From NCBI GenBank assembly GCA_025612245.1, contig JAAXKQ010000005.1, forward strand, positions 1-64,000: 64,000 bases of DNA, in the 5' to 3' direction. Positions 8,964-16,849 of this stretch are shown here, piece after piece. Within the stretch, counting starts at the first letter, position 1. Every line of letters starts with the position of its first letter. The notes beneath the pieces are model-generated. The model did no database searches. It worked only from the letters and a program-made list of their open reading frames with translations, and had not been told where the DNA came from. A program made the position numbers and the translations under genes. This DNA comes from Ignavibacteria bacterium (lineage in GTDB: Bacteria; Bacteroidota; Ignavibacteria; Ignavibacteriales; SURF-24).

Positions 8964-11125
8964 CTTTTCTTTTCGATCAGGTATAGAAGTCTGAGGAGCC
9001 TCAGGTCGTCGTAGCTTATCTCTCCATTGAGTTTTTCAAAGACCGGGGCAAGCCTTTCTGTACCTTCAGTGGCGAAAAGAGAAAATATATTATTGCGCAT
9101 TGCTCTGGGCAGTATTGTAAATTCCTCAATGCCCTCTTGCCTGAGCAGGTTGCCTTCAAGGAAATACTTTAAGAGATGGTCCAGTATTGTGATTTCCTTG
9201 ACTTTATAGTTTTCCATGAGTCGGCTTATGGAAGTGCCTTTATTAAAGGCCTCGCCGATTTCCACGTGTCTGGGCTTTTTCTGTCTGGAGCCTGCAGCTA
9301 AGGAAGGCGCAGGTTGTAAGGCAGTTTCTTCAATTTCATTTTCCCTGCAGTAGTTATCTATTACTTCTATAAATGTGTTGCCGTATTTCTCAGCCTTAAA
9401 CTGCCCGACACCCTGGACTTTAAGTAACCGGTCGGTTGATCTGGGGAAATTGGCAGACATTTGTATAAGGGTTTTGTCGGAGAAGATTACATAAGGGGGC
9501 ACGTTTGCCTCTTCGGCAAGGTCTTTTCTTTTCTTCCTTAAAAGTTCAAAAAGCACCGTGTCGTAATTCTCCTCGTCCGTCTTGGGCTTTTTAGGCTTTG
9601 CTTCTTTCTCTTTAATGTCGGCATGTACCTTAGCGTTTTTAAGCAATACCTCATAGGCTTTTTTAGTCAGCTTAAGGCTGCCGAACTGGAGGCCCTTTAC
9701 GATTATATGGTCTGCAAGAAGCTGTCTGGAGAGCTTAAGCCATTCGATTCTTGTAAATTCTTTTCCTATGCCGTAAACGCTCAGGTTCTGGTGCCCGAAG
9801 CTGAATATCCTGTCTGTCTCGGCGCCAAGAAGGACGTCAATCAAGTAGTTAGCCCCGAAAATCTCGCCCGTCCTTTTTATGCAAGAAAGGAGCTTCTGTG
9901 CTGCAACAGTAACATCGGCGAGTTCTTTTTTTTCTGAAAGGCAGTTGTCGCACATGCCGCAGTATTCTTCCTGGTATTCCTCGCCGAAATATCTTATTAG
10001 CGGGATCCTGCGGCATATGCTGGCTTCGGCAAAGCGCACCATGGACTCCAGGTGCAGTTTTGCGACTGTTTTCTCGACGTCGCTATATTTTTGCTGCACG
10101 AAATAGTTTATTTTGCTTATATCCCCGTAGCTGAAAAGCAGGAGGCATTCGGACTTCAGGCCGTCGCGCCCAGCTCGCCCAATCTCCTGGTAGTACGACT
10201 CCAGGTTCTTTGGAAGGTCGTAATGAATTACAAAGCGGATATTGGATTTATTAATACCCATGCCGAAGGCAATGGTTGCAATTATTATCTGGATCTTGTC
10301 TTTAAGAAATAGTTCCTGGTTCTCACTTCTTTGTCCGGCATTGAGTCCCGCGTGGTAGGGCTTAACGGAAAATCCAAGAGAAGCAAGCTTATCTGAAAGA
10401 AGGTCGACCTGTTTTTTAGAAAAGCAGTAAATAATTCCGGGTTCATCCGTGTGTTCATTTAGGAAATCGAGTGTCTGCTGAAAAGCGTCTGTCTTTGGAA
10501 CTACTCTGATAAAGAGGTTCTCGCGGTTAAAGCTGGCAAGAAACTTGGTAGCTTTTACGAGGTTCAGATTTCTTTGTATGTCCTCCTGGACTCTCGGCGT
10601 AGCGGTTGCCGTCAGTGCAATGCACACGGCCTGCGGGTATTTTTTCCTGAAAAGGCCAAGCTGCCTGTATTCGGGGCGGAAATCGTGTCCCCACTCCGAG
10701 ATGCAGTGGGCCTCGTCAATTGTAATGCAGTCGAGTTCCACCTCTGCTAGAAGCTGCTGGATTTCGTCCTTAAAGAGCGATTCGGGCGCAAGATAAAGGA
10801 GCTTTGTTTTTTTATTTCTTACTTCTTCATAGTTTAGCCTGTATTCACGGGCGCTTAACGAGCTATTGAGTAAGACGGCCTTAATGCCGAGCTCATGAAG
10901 CTGCTCTACCTGATCTTGCATGAGTGCGATCAGAGGGGAAACGACAATTGTAAGTCCTTCAAATACTACGGCCGGGATCTGGTAGCAGATTGACTTACCC
11001 CCGCCTGTTGGCATAATAACCAGTGTATCTTTCTTTAGAAGCACATTTTGAATGATTTCGCTCTGAAGAGGTCTGAATGTATCGTATCCGAATACGTCTT
11101 TTAATATTTTTTTCGCCCGGTCCAT
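8960..11125 (-). CDS. recQ: ATP-dependent DNA helicase RecQ
   Basis: The 721-residue protein has the RecQ order of domains. The helicase core shows Walker A MPTGGGKS near residue 40, the DEAH box in [19 protein letters not shown] near 137, and motif [10 protein letters not shown]. Next come the zinc-binding segment with Cys residues around [10 protein letters not shown], the winged-helix RQC domain, an HRDC domain (about 530-605, with [16 protein letters not shown]), and a C-terminal helix-turn-helix extension (about 625-690) found in Bacteroidota and Firmicutes RecQ proteins, which makes it longer than the E. coli enzyme. It unwinds DNA 3' to 5' in recombination and repair. It is a single gene, convergent with treA and overlapping it by four bases. 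Confidence 0.96.
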   Translation of the reverse strand: MDRAKKILKDVFGYDTFRPLQSEIIQNVLLKKDTLVIMPTGGGKSICYQIPAVVFEGLTIVVSPLIALMQDQVEQLHELGIKAVLLNSSLSAREYRLNYEEVRNKKTKLLYLAPESLFKDEIQQLLAEVELDCITIDEAHCISEWGHDFRPEYRQLGLFRKKYPQAVCIALTATATPRVQEDIQRNLNLVKATKFLASFNRENLFIRVVPKTDAFQQTLDFLNEHTDEPGIIYCFSKKQVDLLSDKLASLGFSVKPYHAGLNAGQRSENQELFLKDKIQIIIATIAFGMGINKSNIRFVIHYDLPKNLESYYQEIGRAGRDGLKSECLLLFSYGDISKINYFVQQKYSDVEKTVAKLHLESMVRFAEASICRRIPLIRYFGEEYQEEYCGMCDNCLSEKKELADVTVAAQKLLSCIKRTGEIFGANYLIDVLLGAETDRIFSFGHQNLSVYGIGKEFTRIEWLKLSRQLLADHIIVKGLQFGSLKLTKKAYEVLLKNAKVHADIKEKEAKPKKPKTDEENYDTVLFELLRKKRKDLAEEANVPPYVIFSDKTLIQMSANFPRSTDRLLKVQGVGQFKAEKYGNTFIEVIDNYCRENEIEETALQPAPSLAAGSRQKKPRHVEIGEAFNKGTSISRLMENYKVKEITILDHLLKYFLEGNLLRQEGIEEFTILPRAMRNNIFSLFATEGTERLAPVFEKLNGEISYDDLRLLRLLYLIEKKS

Positions 11126-11362
11126 CTATAAATTCTTATTTTAAGAAAAAAGCAATCCAATATACGAAAAAGGCCTGAAAGCCCCCTTCTTTTGAAGCCA
11201 GTTAACATTGCAATAACAGTGAAAACACCTTTAAAGTTTATATGAATCATCCATTATCCGGGGTAGAAAAGGAAATTTGGGTGGTAAAAATGGGCGTTTC
11301 CAAATATCTATATTGTTCCGGATATGGAAAAACTTATTATTTATTAAAACTTCAGGAGGATC

Positions 11363-12076
11363 ATGTCAAAAGAGAAGCTTTCAAAAATCAACAAAATCCT
11401 CATAAAGCACTATGGTCTGCCCAGGCAGGAGAACCCGGAGCCGGATCCCTTGGATATACTCATAGCAACAATTCTTTCTCAGAATACAAACGACAGGAAC
11501 TCTTATAAGTCATTTCTGAACCTGAAGAAAAAGTATCCCGACTGGAAAGCCTGTGCGCGGGCTGAGATCACCTCTTTGGAAGAGCCCATAAAGTCTGCAG
11601 GCTTCAGTCATCCTAAGGCCAGGGCAATTAAGGAAATACTTAACTATCTTTTGGAAAACTACGGGAAAGTATCGCTGGACTTTCTTAAAGACATGGATAC
11701 TGACAGGGCAATTGAAAGCCTTACCTCGCATAAGGGAATAGGAATTAAAACAGCGCAGTGCGTGATGATGTTTGCCTTTCACAGAAATGTATGCCCTGTA
11801 GACAGGCACATATTCCGTGCATTAAACAGGATTGGTGTAATTAAGGCAACGACACCTGAGAAAACCTCGCTTCAGCTGAACAAGATTCTTCCCGAAGCCT
11901 CGGCGCACTCACTGCATGCAAACCTGATACGCTTTGGAAGAGAGATTTGCCGTCAGACGCTGCCAAACTGCTCAATATGTCCTTTGCTGGAAATATGTGA
12001 ATACGACAATAAGAACCTCACGGAAGTAAATGAATATAAAGGTGGCACATTTCTGTTACTGGATCACGTGGGCTAA
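11363..12076 (+). CDS. nth: endonuclease III-like DNA glycosylase/AP lyase
   Basis: The 237-residue protein belongs to the HhH-GPD superfamily. The hairpin HKGIGIKTAQC contains Lys129, the expected Schiff-base residue, and CPVDRH contains Asp147, the expected catalytic acid. A C-terminal 4Fe-4S cluster loop has the exact endonuclease III spacing, Cys196-x6-Cys203-x2-Cys206-x5-Cys212. It should excise oxidised pyrimidines and nick abasic sites in base excision repair. The start at 11363 is chosen because CAGGAGG lies seven bases upstream; an earlier frame from 11242 has no product resemblance. Compared with standard Nth the N terminus diverges somewhat, so a related glycosylase specificity is possible. 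Confidence 0.93.
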   Translation: MSKEKLSKINKILIKHYGLPRQENPEPDPLDILIATILSQNTNDRNSYKSFLNLKKKYPDWKACARAEITSLEEPIKSAGFSHPKARAIKEILNYLLENYGKVSLDFLKDMDTDRAIESLTSHKGIGIKTAQCVMMFAFHRNVCPVDRHIFRALNRIGVIKATTPEKTSLQLNKILPEASAHSLHANLIRFGREICRQTLPNCSICPLLEICEYDNKNLTEVNEYKGGTFLLLDHVG

Positions 12077-12086
12077 TATTGAAATA

Positions 12087-12113
12087 TGGGCGGGAAGACA
12101 ATCTTTCCGCCCT
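12087..12113. terminator. hairpin between convergent genes
   Basis: An 11-bp stem with one G-T pair (12088-12098 with 12102-12112) has a 3-base loop. It lies between the glycosylase gene and the convergent methyltransferase gene. There is no long T tract. Confidence 0.55.
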
Positions 12114-12133
12114 GAAAAGTTTAGGGTTAAAGG

Positions 12134-12997
12134 CTATAAGCCGGCTCTTTTTATCAGTTTGGGGTCGAGTGGTTTCATGGTCCCAATTACGCGTTTGGCT
12201 TTGAAGGCAAGGAGGTTACTATCCTCTTTTTCAAGCGTTCCCTGGAACGTGTTTTCCATTGCCTTAGCCTTAAAGGTGTGTTTTACCTGCCTTTCGCCTA
12301 CATTTCTTAAAACCGAAAATTCGAGCGAGTCGCCGTCGAGCTTTGTATTCATAAGCTGGTAAGATTCTTTCCCGATGCGGAGTGTTCCGCTGACCTTCTG
12401 GAACTTCTGGTTCAGCTCCAGGACGTACTTTTCATCTGAAGTGCCGTTTGGAATTATCCACTCCCAGCGCCCCGAGGTATTGGCAGGAATTTTCCAGAAG
12501 TAGAGCGTGCGTCCGTTGACCACATTTATGCGGTCTGGCTCCCAGTCATCCATGTCGAAGCTGTTTGAGACCACCCTGCTTCCGGGTCTTAATTCATCGA
12601 AGAGTTTCGGGCGGAGTTTTACATTTATGTCGCTCAACAGGTAAAGCGTTACAACGGTAGCCTTGCTGAGGTTGGTCTTAAAGAGATTCTCCTGAAGGAT
12701 TTCGACCTTGTCTTTAACCCCGTTCATCTCGACGTTTTCTCTGCTTTCTCTGACCCTAATGGAGTCGTTATCCACTCCGAGTCCATGTGCTCCGAATTTT
12801 GTGGCGGCAGTAACAACTATCCTCCCGTCGCCGCAGCCCAGGTCGTAGACTAAGTCGTTTTCCGTTACATTTGCAAGCTTAAGCATACCTTGGACCACGT
12901 CATAGGGGGTGGGAACAAAGGGCACCTGTGAAAAAACGACGTTCTGAAGTAAAAAAATGGCAAGTATGGAAAAATAATATTTTCTGGCGTATCTCAT
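12134..12997 (-). CDS. exported class I SAM-dependent methyltransferase-like protein
   Basis: The 287-residue protein has a convincing signal peptide (about 1-24, ending VVFSQ). It then has the SAM-binding core: PTPYDVVQGMLKLA, motif I YDLGCGDGRIVV (about 56-67), acidic loop VDND, and later LYLLSDINVKLRPKLFDELRPGSRVVSN. The N-terminal half resembles the methyltransferase fold of many bacterial proteins; the last 110 residues are an added beta-rich segment (about 175-287). SAM is not expected outside the cytoplasm, so the exported form is odd; see findings. Its ATG overlaps the stop of the permease gene as ATGA, so the two are translationally coupled. Substrate unknown. Confidence 0.85.
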   Translation of the reverse strand: MRYARKYYFSILAIFLLQNVVFSQVPFVPTPYDVVQGMLKLANVTENDLVYDLGCGDGRIVVTAATKFGAHGLGVDNDSIRVRESRENVEMNGVKDKVEILQENLFKTNLSKATVVTLYLLSDINVKLRPKLFDELRPGSRVVSNSFDMDDWEPDRINVVNGRTLYFWKIPANTSGRWEWIIPNGTSDEKYVLELNQKFQKVSGTLRIGKESYQLMNTKLDGDSLEFSVLRNVGERQVKHTFKAKAMENTFQGTLEKEDSNLLAFKAKRVIGTMKPLDPKLIKRAGL

Positions 12998-14367
12998 TTT
13001 TGCTCCTCCTTTTTTTCTGTTGTGTCATTTTTTATAAATAGAAATGGAATTCCTGCAAGAAGAACACAAACACCAATCAGTGCGCCTATTCCTGTATAGC
13101 TGAGGCTAGAGTGGAGCATATAGGCTGCACTCAGGCAGAAGAGTATGGGTACAAGGGGATAGAGCGGGACCGTAAAGGGGCGGAATTTATGGGGCTCTTT
13201 ATAGCGCAATATAAAAAGCGTAATGCCTGCAAGGAGAAAGAAAAACCAGAATACGGGTGCCGTATACTCGACCATTGTTACAAAGCCGCTTCTTGTAAGG
13301 CTTCCAAGAACTATGAGCAGGAGTGCAATTGCGCTCTGGAAGAGGAATGCATTCTTTGGCGATTTTTCATCCGGACTCCACCTGGCAAGGAATCTGAAGA
13401 ATCTGAAATCCTGGCCAAGCGCATAGTTCGTCCGGGCCCCGGTAATCATCACTGCGTTTACGGTGCTCAAGGCCGAAGCCGAGATTAAAAGGCTGATCAT
13501 TTTTACCCAGTTTCTCCCGAGCCGGGTCATTACAAAATCCGCTGCAACAGCTTCCGAGGCGGCTACATTGCTGAAGCCGAACCCTTTCAGGAGTGAGAAA
13601 TTTATGATGAGATAGGTAAAAGTAATTATTCCGGTGCTGTAGAGCAAAACCCTCACGATACCGTTTTTATTTCTTTTTACGTCTGCCGATATATAAGCTG
13701 CCTCATTCCAGCCCCCGTAGGTAAGTAAGACGAAAATCATTGCCCTGCCCGGTGCCAGGCTTGTCTGAGCTGGGAGAGCTGCTGCTGCACGGACTCCGGC
13801 AGAAGGAAGGTAAGAGGAATAAAGGCCCGTAAGAACAATAGTCATAATACCAAAGAGCATTCCAGAGAGAAGCAGCATCTGAAGCCTGCTGCTTGAGCGG
13901 AGGCCGGAGAGGTTAATTCCCGTTAAGACCAAAACCGTCAGGGCGGCATAAATTGAAGATGAGTAAGTGCCAAGGCGAAGTGCCTCGGAAGCATAGTCGC
14001 CGATGATAAAAGAAAGCATTACGATTGAGCCTGTTTGAATGACAGTCATGCGGGCCCACGCAAACAAAAAGGCTAAACGTTTGCCGAAAGACTTTGAAAG
14101 GAAGTGGTATTCCCCTCCTGCATGTGGGTAAGTGCTGGTAAGTTCCGCATAACAAAGCGCGCCAAGCAAAGAGATTACGCCGCCCAGGAGCCAGAGCCCT
14201 AGTGTGAAAATTTCACTTCCGGAGTTCGCTGCAACAATTGAGGGGGTTTTGAAGATTCCGGGGCCGATTACCATTCCGCTTACAATGGCTACGCCTCCGG
14301 CAACGGATATCTGCTTTGAGGTAACAAGAAATTCTCCCGCGGAGTTATTTTTTCCCGATTCATGCAT
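12994..14367 (-). CDS. APC family amino acid permease
   Basis: The 457-residue protein is an integral membrane protein with about twelve hydrophobic segments. It starts with the APC-family signature GGVAIVSGMVIGPGIFKTPS in its first membrane helix (about 24-43), where the GIF motif takes part in substrate binding. The pattern is closest to the LAT-like branch that exchanges neutral amino acids. It should move amino acids across the inner membrane. It is first in a two-gene operon with the exported methyltransferase-like protein, the two overlapping by four bases. Substrate specificity cannot be set from sequence alone. Confidence 0.9.
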   Translation of the reverse strand: MHESGKNNSAGEFLVTSKQISVAGGVAIVSGMVIGPGIFKTPSIVAANSGSEIFTLGLWLLGGVISLLGALCYAELTSTYPHAGGEYHFLSKSFGKRLAFLFAWARMTVIQTGSIVMLSFIIGDYASEALRLGTYSSSIYAALTVLVLTGINLSGLRSSSRLQMLLLSGMLFGIMTIVLTGLYSSYLPSAGVRAAAALPAQTSLAPGRAMIFVLLTYGGWNEAAYISADVKRNKNGIVRVLLYSTGIITFTYLIINFSLLKGFGFSNVAASEAVAADFVMTRLGRNWVKMISLLISASALSTVNAVMITGARTNYALGQDFRFFRFLARWSPDEKSPKNAFLFQSAIALLLIVLGSLTRSGFVTMVEYTAPVFWFFFLLAGITLFILRYKEPHKFRPFTVPLYPLVPILFCLSAAYMLHSSLSYTGIGALIGVCVLLAGIPFLFIKNDTTEKKEEQK

Positions 14368-15032
14368 AAGCCATAACCAGGGTAAATTTTTAATAATTAC
14401 CTTTAAAACTGCATTTAGGGAAATTCTTTTTCGCCCGGGGAGAATCCTAAGAAAGCGAATTTAATGTAGGAGCATATATTGGATGGAAAGAAGCGCTATT
14501 TCTTCCCGGTAATTAAACCGGGGCTGAATATAATTCCATTAAAAAGTTTCTTTTAAGTATTCTAAATTTTTCCTCTTAAATATCAAGCTTCTTTCCCGTC
14601 GCCCCAGGGGTAAGTGAAATTAGCTTCCGGAATTTGAAGAACTAAATGCCGGAATTAAAACCGACACTTTTCCTGATACCGTACAGGTCGAAGTTAAGGG
14701 CATACCCCAAAATCACCGTCAGGGAAACAGGAAGGAATAAGAATGCAAACATGATCAGTTTATCGCGGAAGAACTGTTTGAATTCTTTTTTTTTTGAGAT
14801 TGCCAGTATCCTGTTCACTGCGGGCATGGAATGGTGCAAGCGCAGGAAAGATGAAATTGCTATAACACTGCTTGCATGTAATTCGTGACGGGATTATATT
14901 TCCCTTCGTCGATTTTACCTTCTGCACTTTTGTTCACTTAAAATGGCTATAACATTAAGCCGCATATAGCTAAAAATCTTACGTTGTCGCTCAATTAACT
15001 ATCATATACAAAATAAGGTTAGGGGGATCTAT
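14368..15032. other. gene-poor stretch holding a permease relic
   Basis: These 665 bases lie between the permease start and the ankyrin lipoprotein. The only recognisable content is the minus-strand ABC-2 permease fragment at 14642-14839, listed separately. The rest has no supported gene. The region directly before 15033 carries a good ribosome site (AGGGGG) but no clear promoter. Confidence 0.5.
14642..14839 (-). pseudogene. N-terminal relic of an ABC-2 type transporter permease
   Basis: A 65-codon frame contains NRILAIS-KKKEFKQFFRDK followed by a hydrophobic run and GYALNFDLYGI. This is the start of ABC-2 permeases of the YhhJ/DrrB type: a short cytosolic KEF.Q..RD segment, the first membrane helix, then GYALN.D. 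A full permease has about 370 residues. Here a TAG follows about eight residues after the match and no continuation is visible in any downstream frame. No ABC ATPase or membrane-fusion gene is nearby. It is best read as what remains of a deleted or decayed exporter operon. Confidence 0.65.
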
Positions 15033-15857
15033 ATGGAAAAGACTAAACACGCCATTTTGTTCTTTACAGTAGCAATAGCCATTAATTTTATGTTTTCGGG
15101 TTGTGCTCTTGTCTACAGGTCTATGACAGGTTATAAATCTAATGTACAAGTAATATCAGCACCTGAAAACCTAAAAGTAACCGAAGATGGAAAGCCGGTT
15201 CCTATAGTTGACTATGAAGAAGATATGAGGGCAGGGGACTGGGTATATACTTATACAAGAAAAAAACTGGAGCTTGACCCGCGTGTAAGCCATAAGCTGA
15301 AATTCAGTTCAAGGGGCAAAGAATTTGAGGCAGAACTCGTGCCAAGGATGAACTGGAACTGGATCTGGGCGGGCTGGGCATTTACGGCAATTGACTATGC
15401 TACAAAAGCCGGATACAAATTTGACGATTTTAACCTGGCAGACCACATGGACGTCTACAACAGGTATGATTCCAAATTTGCCAGCACAAAAGAGCAGGAA
15501 TTTATTTATGCCGCCATGGAAGGCAAAGAAGGCAAACTTGAAGATATGTTAAAAGAAGGCGGCATCGACATGAATGCAATAGACCCGACTTTTGGAATGG
15601 CGGCCCTGCACTGGGCAATTATTGCAGAGGAGGATGATGCAGTGGAATTTCTGCTTGAGAATAAGGCAAATCCCGATATAAGGGATGACGAAGGTTATAC
15701 CCCTCTTCACCGTGCTGTAATGATGAAAAGCGAAGACATGGTGAAACTTCTGAAAAAGTATCATGCCGATGTGAACGCTAAGGGGCCTAACGGTACAGCT
15801 ATTGAAATGGCTAAAGCGTTGGACGAAGATGACCTGGTTGAAGCTCTTACCAATTAA
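15033..15857 (+). CDS. lipoprotein with C-terminal ankyrin repeats
   Basis: The 274-residue protein has a lipoprotein signal with lipobox FMFSGC (Cys about residue 24), so it should be membrane-anchored on the outer side of the inner membrane or in the outer membrane. The middle part (about 30-150) is of unknown family and contains a tryptophan-rich WNWIWAGWAF segment that may touch the membrane. Residues about 185-274 form ankyrin repeats, for example GMAALHWAIIAEEDDAVEFLLENKANPDIRDDEGYTPLHRAV cut across two units, which usually bind proteins. It stands alone, with a GC-rich hairpin 21 bases after the stop. Function unknown. Confidence 0.85.
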   Translation: MEKTKHAILFFTVAIAINFMFSGCALVYRSMTGYKSNVQVISAPENLKVTEDGKPVPIVDYEEDMRAGDWVYTYTRKKLELDPRVSHKLKFSSRGKEFEAELVPRMNWNWIWAGWAFTAIDYATKAGYKFDDFNLADHMDVYNRYDSKFASTKEQEFIYAAMEGKEGKLEDMLKEGGIDMNAIDPTFGMAALHWAIIAEEDDAVEFLLENKANPDIRDDEGYTPLHRAVMMKSEDMVKLLKKYHADVNAKGPNGTAIEMAKALDEDDLVEALTN

Positions 15858-15878
15858 GAGACATTTGTCACAAAGAAG

Positions 15879-15903
15879 GCGGGAAGGTAATAAGCCTTCC
15901 CGC
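15879..15903 (+). terminator. hairpin after the ankyrin lipoprotein gene
   Basis: A 9-bp perfect stem, GCGGGAAGG (15879-15887) with CCTTCCCGC (15895-15903), has a 7-base loop. No T tract follows. Confidence 0.55.
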
Positions 15904-16047
15904 AGATTATGATCCTTTCCCGATAGATAAAATCCGCAAAAAATAAATTTCTGCTTTCTTAATAAAATAAATTCAGCTAATTTGAAGACCCGGTATCTTA
16001 TTACCGCGCATGGGGTGGTATTTCTAACAATAACAAGAGGAGTATAA

Positions 16048-16227
16048 ATGGAAGTAGTTCAGCAGGTGCTTGAGACGATGAAAAAAGCACAAAAGGCATT
16101 ATCGGCAGGCCAGATTTCTGAGATTTCCGGCATAGAAAGAAAAGAAGTAGATAAGGCCATGAAAAAATTAAAAACCGAGGGTAAAATAGTTTCGCCGAAG
16201 AACTGTTACTGGGAGCCCGCAAAATAA
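16048..16227 (+). CDS. 59-residue winged-helix protein
   Basis: A short frame starts at ATG 16048 behind AAGAGGAG (about eight bases upstream) and ends at TAA 16225-16227. The product has a three-helix pattern followed by a wing: [39 protein letters not shown], then [14 protein letters not shown]. This looks like a minimal winged helix-turn-helix similar to DNA-binding parts of ArsR or TrmB regulators. It could bind DNA as a dimer. A near-perfect hairpin lies 35 bases downstream, so it is probably a transcription unit of its own. Its targets are unknown, and no single cysteine motif suggests metal sensing. Confidence 0.75.
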   Translation: MEVVQQVLETMKKAQKALSAGQISEISGIERKEVDKAMKKLKTEGKIVSPKNCYWEPAK

Positions 16228-16261
16228 AGAGCTCTTCCGGAAAAAATTAGTTTTTGTTCAT

Positions 16262-16298
16262 GCATTGGCCGCCTTTCTTAAAGAAAGGCGGCCAATGC
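16262..16298. terminator. very strong palindromic hairpin
   Basis: A 16-bp perfect stem (16262-16277 with 16283-16298) encloses five bases, TTAAA, which can pair further. There is no T tract directly after it. It separates the small winged-helix gene from the DUF488 gene and may work as a terminator or a protein-binding site. Confidence 0.6.
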
Positions 16299-16338
16299 TA
16301 TTACACTGTATATTCATTTTTTTTTAGGAGTAAAGGAA

Positions 16339-16689
16339 ATGATTAAGCTAAAACGCATTTATGAAGGCTATGACGAGCAGGATGGCTTCAGGATACTCAT
16401 CGACAGGCTGTGGCCCCGGGGGATAACTAAGGAAGATGCGCATCTTGACCTCTGGCTAAAGGAGATAGCACCAAGTAATGAATTAAGAAAATCCTTTCAC
16501 CAGGAAAATATTAGCTGGGAGGATTTTAAGAAGAGGTACCTCCTGGAACTTTCAGCTAAGAAAGATCTGCTGGAGGAAATAAGGCAAGCCGAAAAAGAAA
16601 ACCCGGTTGTCACGCTTCTTTTCGGTGCGAAAGACCTCAGGCAGAACCAGGCGGTTATAATTGCCGAAGTGCTCAAAGAACATGCCTGA
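16339..16689 (+). CDS. DUF488 family protein (YeaO-like)
   Basis: The 116-residue protein matches the YeaO-type DUF488 family along its whole length. Seen features are the start IKLKRIYEG, the block GFRILIDRLWPRGI (about 17-30), WLKEIAPSNELRKSF (about 39-53) and VTLLFGAKDLRQNQA near the end. The family is cytosolic and of unproven function. It is a normal-length copy with an AGGAG Shine-Dalgarno site about seven bases before the ATG. It lies between two hairpin-bounded regions and is 160 bases upstream of the UPF0182 gene; co-transcription with the latter is possible. Confidence 0.9.
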   Translation: MIKLKRIYEGYDEQDGFRILIDRLWPRGITKEDAHLDLWLKEIAPSNELRKSFHQENISWEDFKKRYLLELSAKKDLLEEIRQAEKENPVVTLLFGAKDLRQNQAVIIAEVLKEHA

Positions 16690-16849
16690 AAACTCCAGGA
16701 TATGTTTTATAACAACAGGTTAAAAAATCTCACAATCCTTTTCTTACCATAATGTAATTACGTCAGCATTGTTGTTACTGAGAGTTAATGTATCTATATT
16801 AGCATTAAATTTGAATCCGCTTTTATTATTGTTCCCGTGGAGATAAAAA

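Noticed and set aside
11242-11508. An 88-codon frame starting before the endonuclease III gene.
   Set aside because: It overlaps the well-supported glycosylase start in another frame and has no family resemblance.
14368-15032. An insertion sequence or phage scar around the permease relic.
   Set aside because: No terminal inverted repeats, target duplications, transposase or integrase fragments were seen.
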